The notes under the pieces are model-generated. The model worked only from the letters and a program-made list of their open reading frames with translations. It was not told the origin of the DNA and did no database searches. From Sepioteuthis lessoniana (lineage: Eukaryota; Mollusca; Cephalopoda; Myopsida; Loliginidae), in NCBI GenBank assembly GCA_963585895.1, contig OY757904.1, forward strand, positions 9,364,426 to 9,428,425: 64,000 nucleotides of DNA. The letters run 5' to 3'. This document shows positions 63,835 through 64,000 of this stretch, piece by piece (within the stretch, counting starts at the first letter, position 1; every line of letters starts with the position of its first letter). A program made the translations under genes and the position numbers.

Positions 63835-64000
63835 TTCTTCGTTTCGTGAGACTGGTACAGGGCCAACTCAAGGCATCAAATCATCTTAGTTTCTCCTTGC
63901 TTCTCTGCTTTCGCGAGTTTCGTACAGGGCTATCTCAAGGTATTGCATTATCTTCGTTCCTCTGCTCTTCTCTACTCTGGGCCGTCTGGTGCAAGGCTAG
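63835..64000. repeat. ~69-bp tandem repeat running off the window edge
   Basis: GTACAGGGCCAACTCAAGGC (63855) and GTACAGGGCTATCTCAAGG (63922) mark two units, and GGTGCAAGGCTAG at the very end begins a third. Units carry TTCTCTGCTTTCG-like pyrimidine stretches. Confidence 0.65.

Overview
This window looks like repeat-dense intergenic or intronic DNA from a large animal genome. The mix of tRNA-derived SINEs, RTE-like and R2-like non-LTR retrotransposons, a mariner relic, microsatellites and minisatellites is what I would expect from a cephalopod, probably an octopus. That assignment is inference, because no host gene is present to anchor it. I found no convincing host protein-coding gene, rRNA gene or functional tRNA gene. 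Nearly every open frame is low-complexity sequence or a transposon fragment. One intact coding sequence exists: the endonuclease/reverse transcriptase of an RTE-like retrotransposon (51619-54648, +).

Layout. 0-10 kb: microsatellites, a mariner-end MITE, a 25-29 bp minisatellite, a tRNA-type SINE, a probable solo LTR (4060-4517), a 36-bp minisatellite (6.0-7.3 kb), a fold-back element and a small minisatellite-core element. 10-17 kb: an RTE copy nested in an older RTE copy with an 11-bp target-site duplication, then unassigned AT-rich DNA, a broken mariner transposase (14.25-15.46 kb) and a 28-bp minisatellite. 17.3-23 kb: a mosaic of dead R2-like retrotransposon copies cut by SINEs and an RTE fragment. 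23-29.6 kb: RTE fragments, several SINEs, fold-back elements and a minisatellite-core element. 29.9-36.2 kb: two ~3.1-kb near-identical copies either side of a 200-N gap, most likely unmerged haplotypes. 36.5-39 kb: another minisatellite-core element and SINEs. 39-42.8 kb: a 3.7-kb pyrimidine tract. 43-50.4 kb: SINEs, an interrupted R2-like fragment and unassigned DNA. 50.48-58.48 kb: one large composite locus, an 88-bp satellite (about 43 units) holding the full-length RTE insert. 59-64 kb: RTE 3' ends, a fold-back element with a hammerhead-ribozyme-like core, GT/AT arrays, a SINE and a second, inverted 88-bp array.

Three points deserve most attention. (1) A recurring composite repeat, called here the minisatellite-core element: a short 5' module (mobile in its own right), a variable tandem-repeat core, and a conserved ~200-bp 3' module. 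The same order and orientation recur at several loci, and the core has expanded to about 3.8 kb at 50.5-58.2 kb. (2) Fold-back elements with a tRNA-like centre; one carries a hammerhead-like core, CTGATGA / 4-bp helix / GAAA, with a possible helix I. (3) A young RTE insertion whose stop codon coincides with the start of its (TGA)n tail, so it has essentially no 3' UTR.

All family names rest on motif recognition by eye; no database search was possible.
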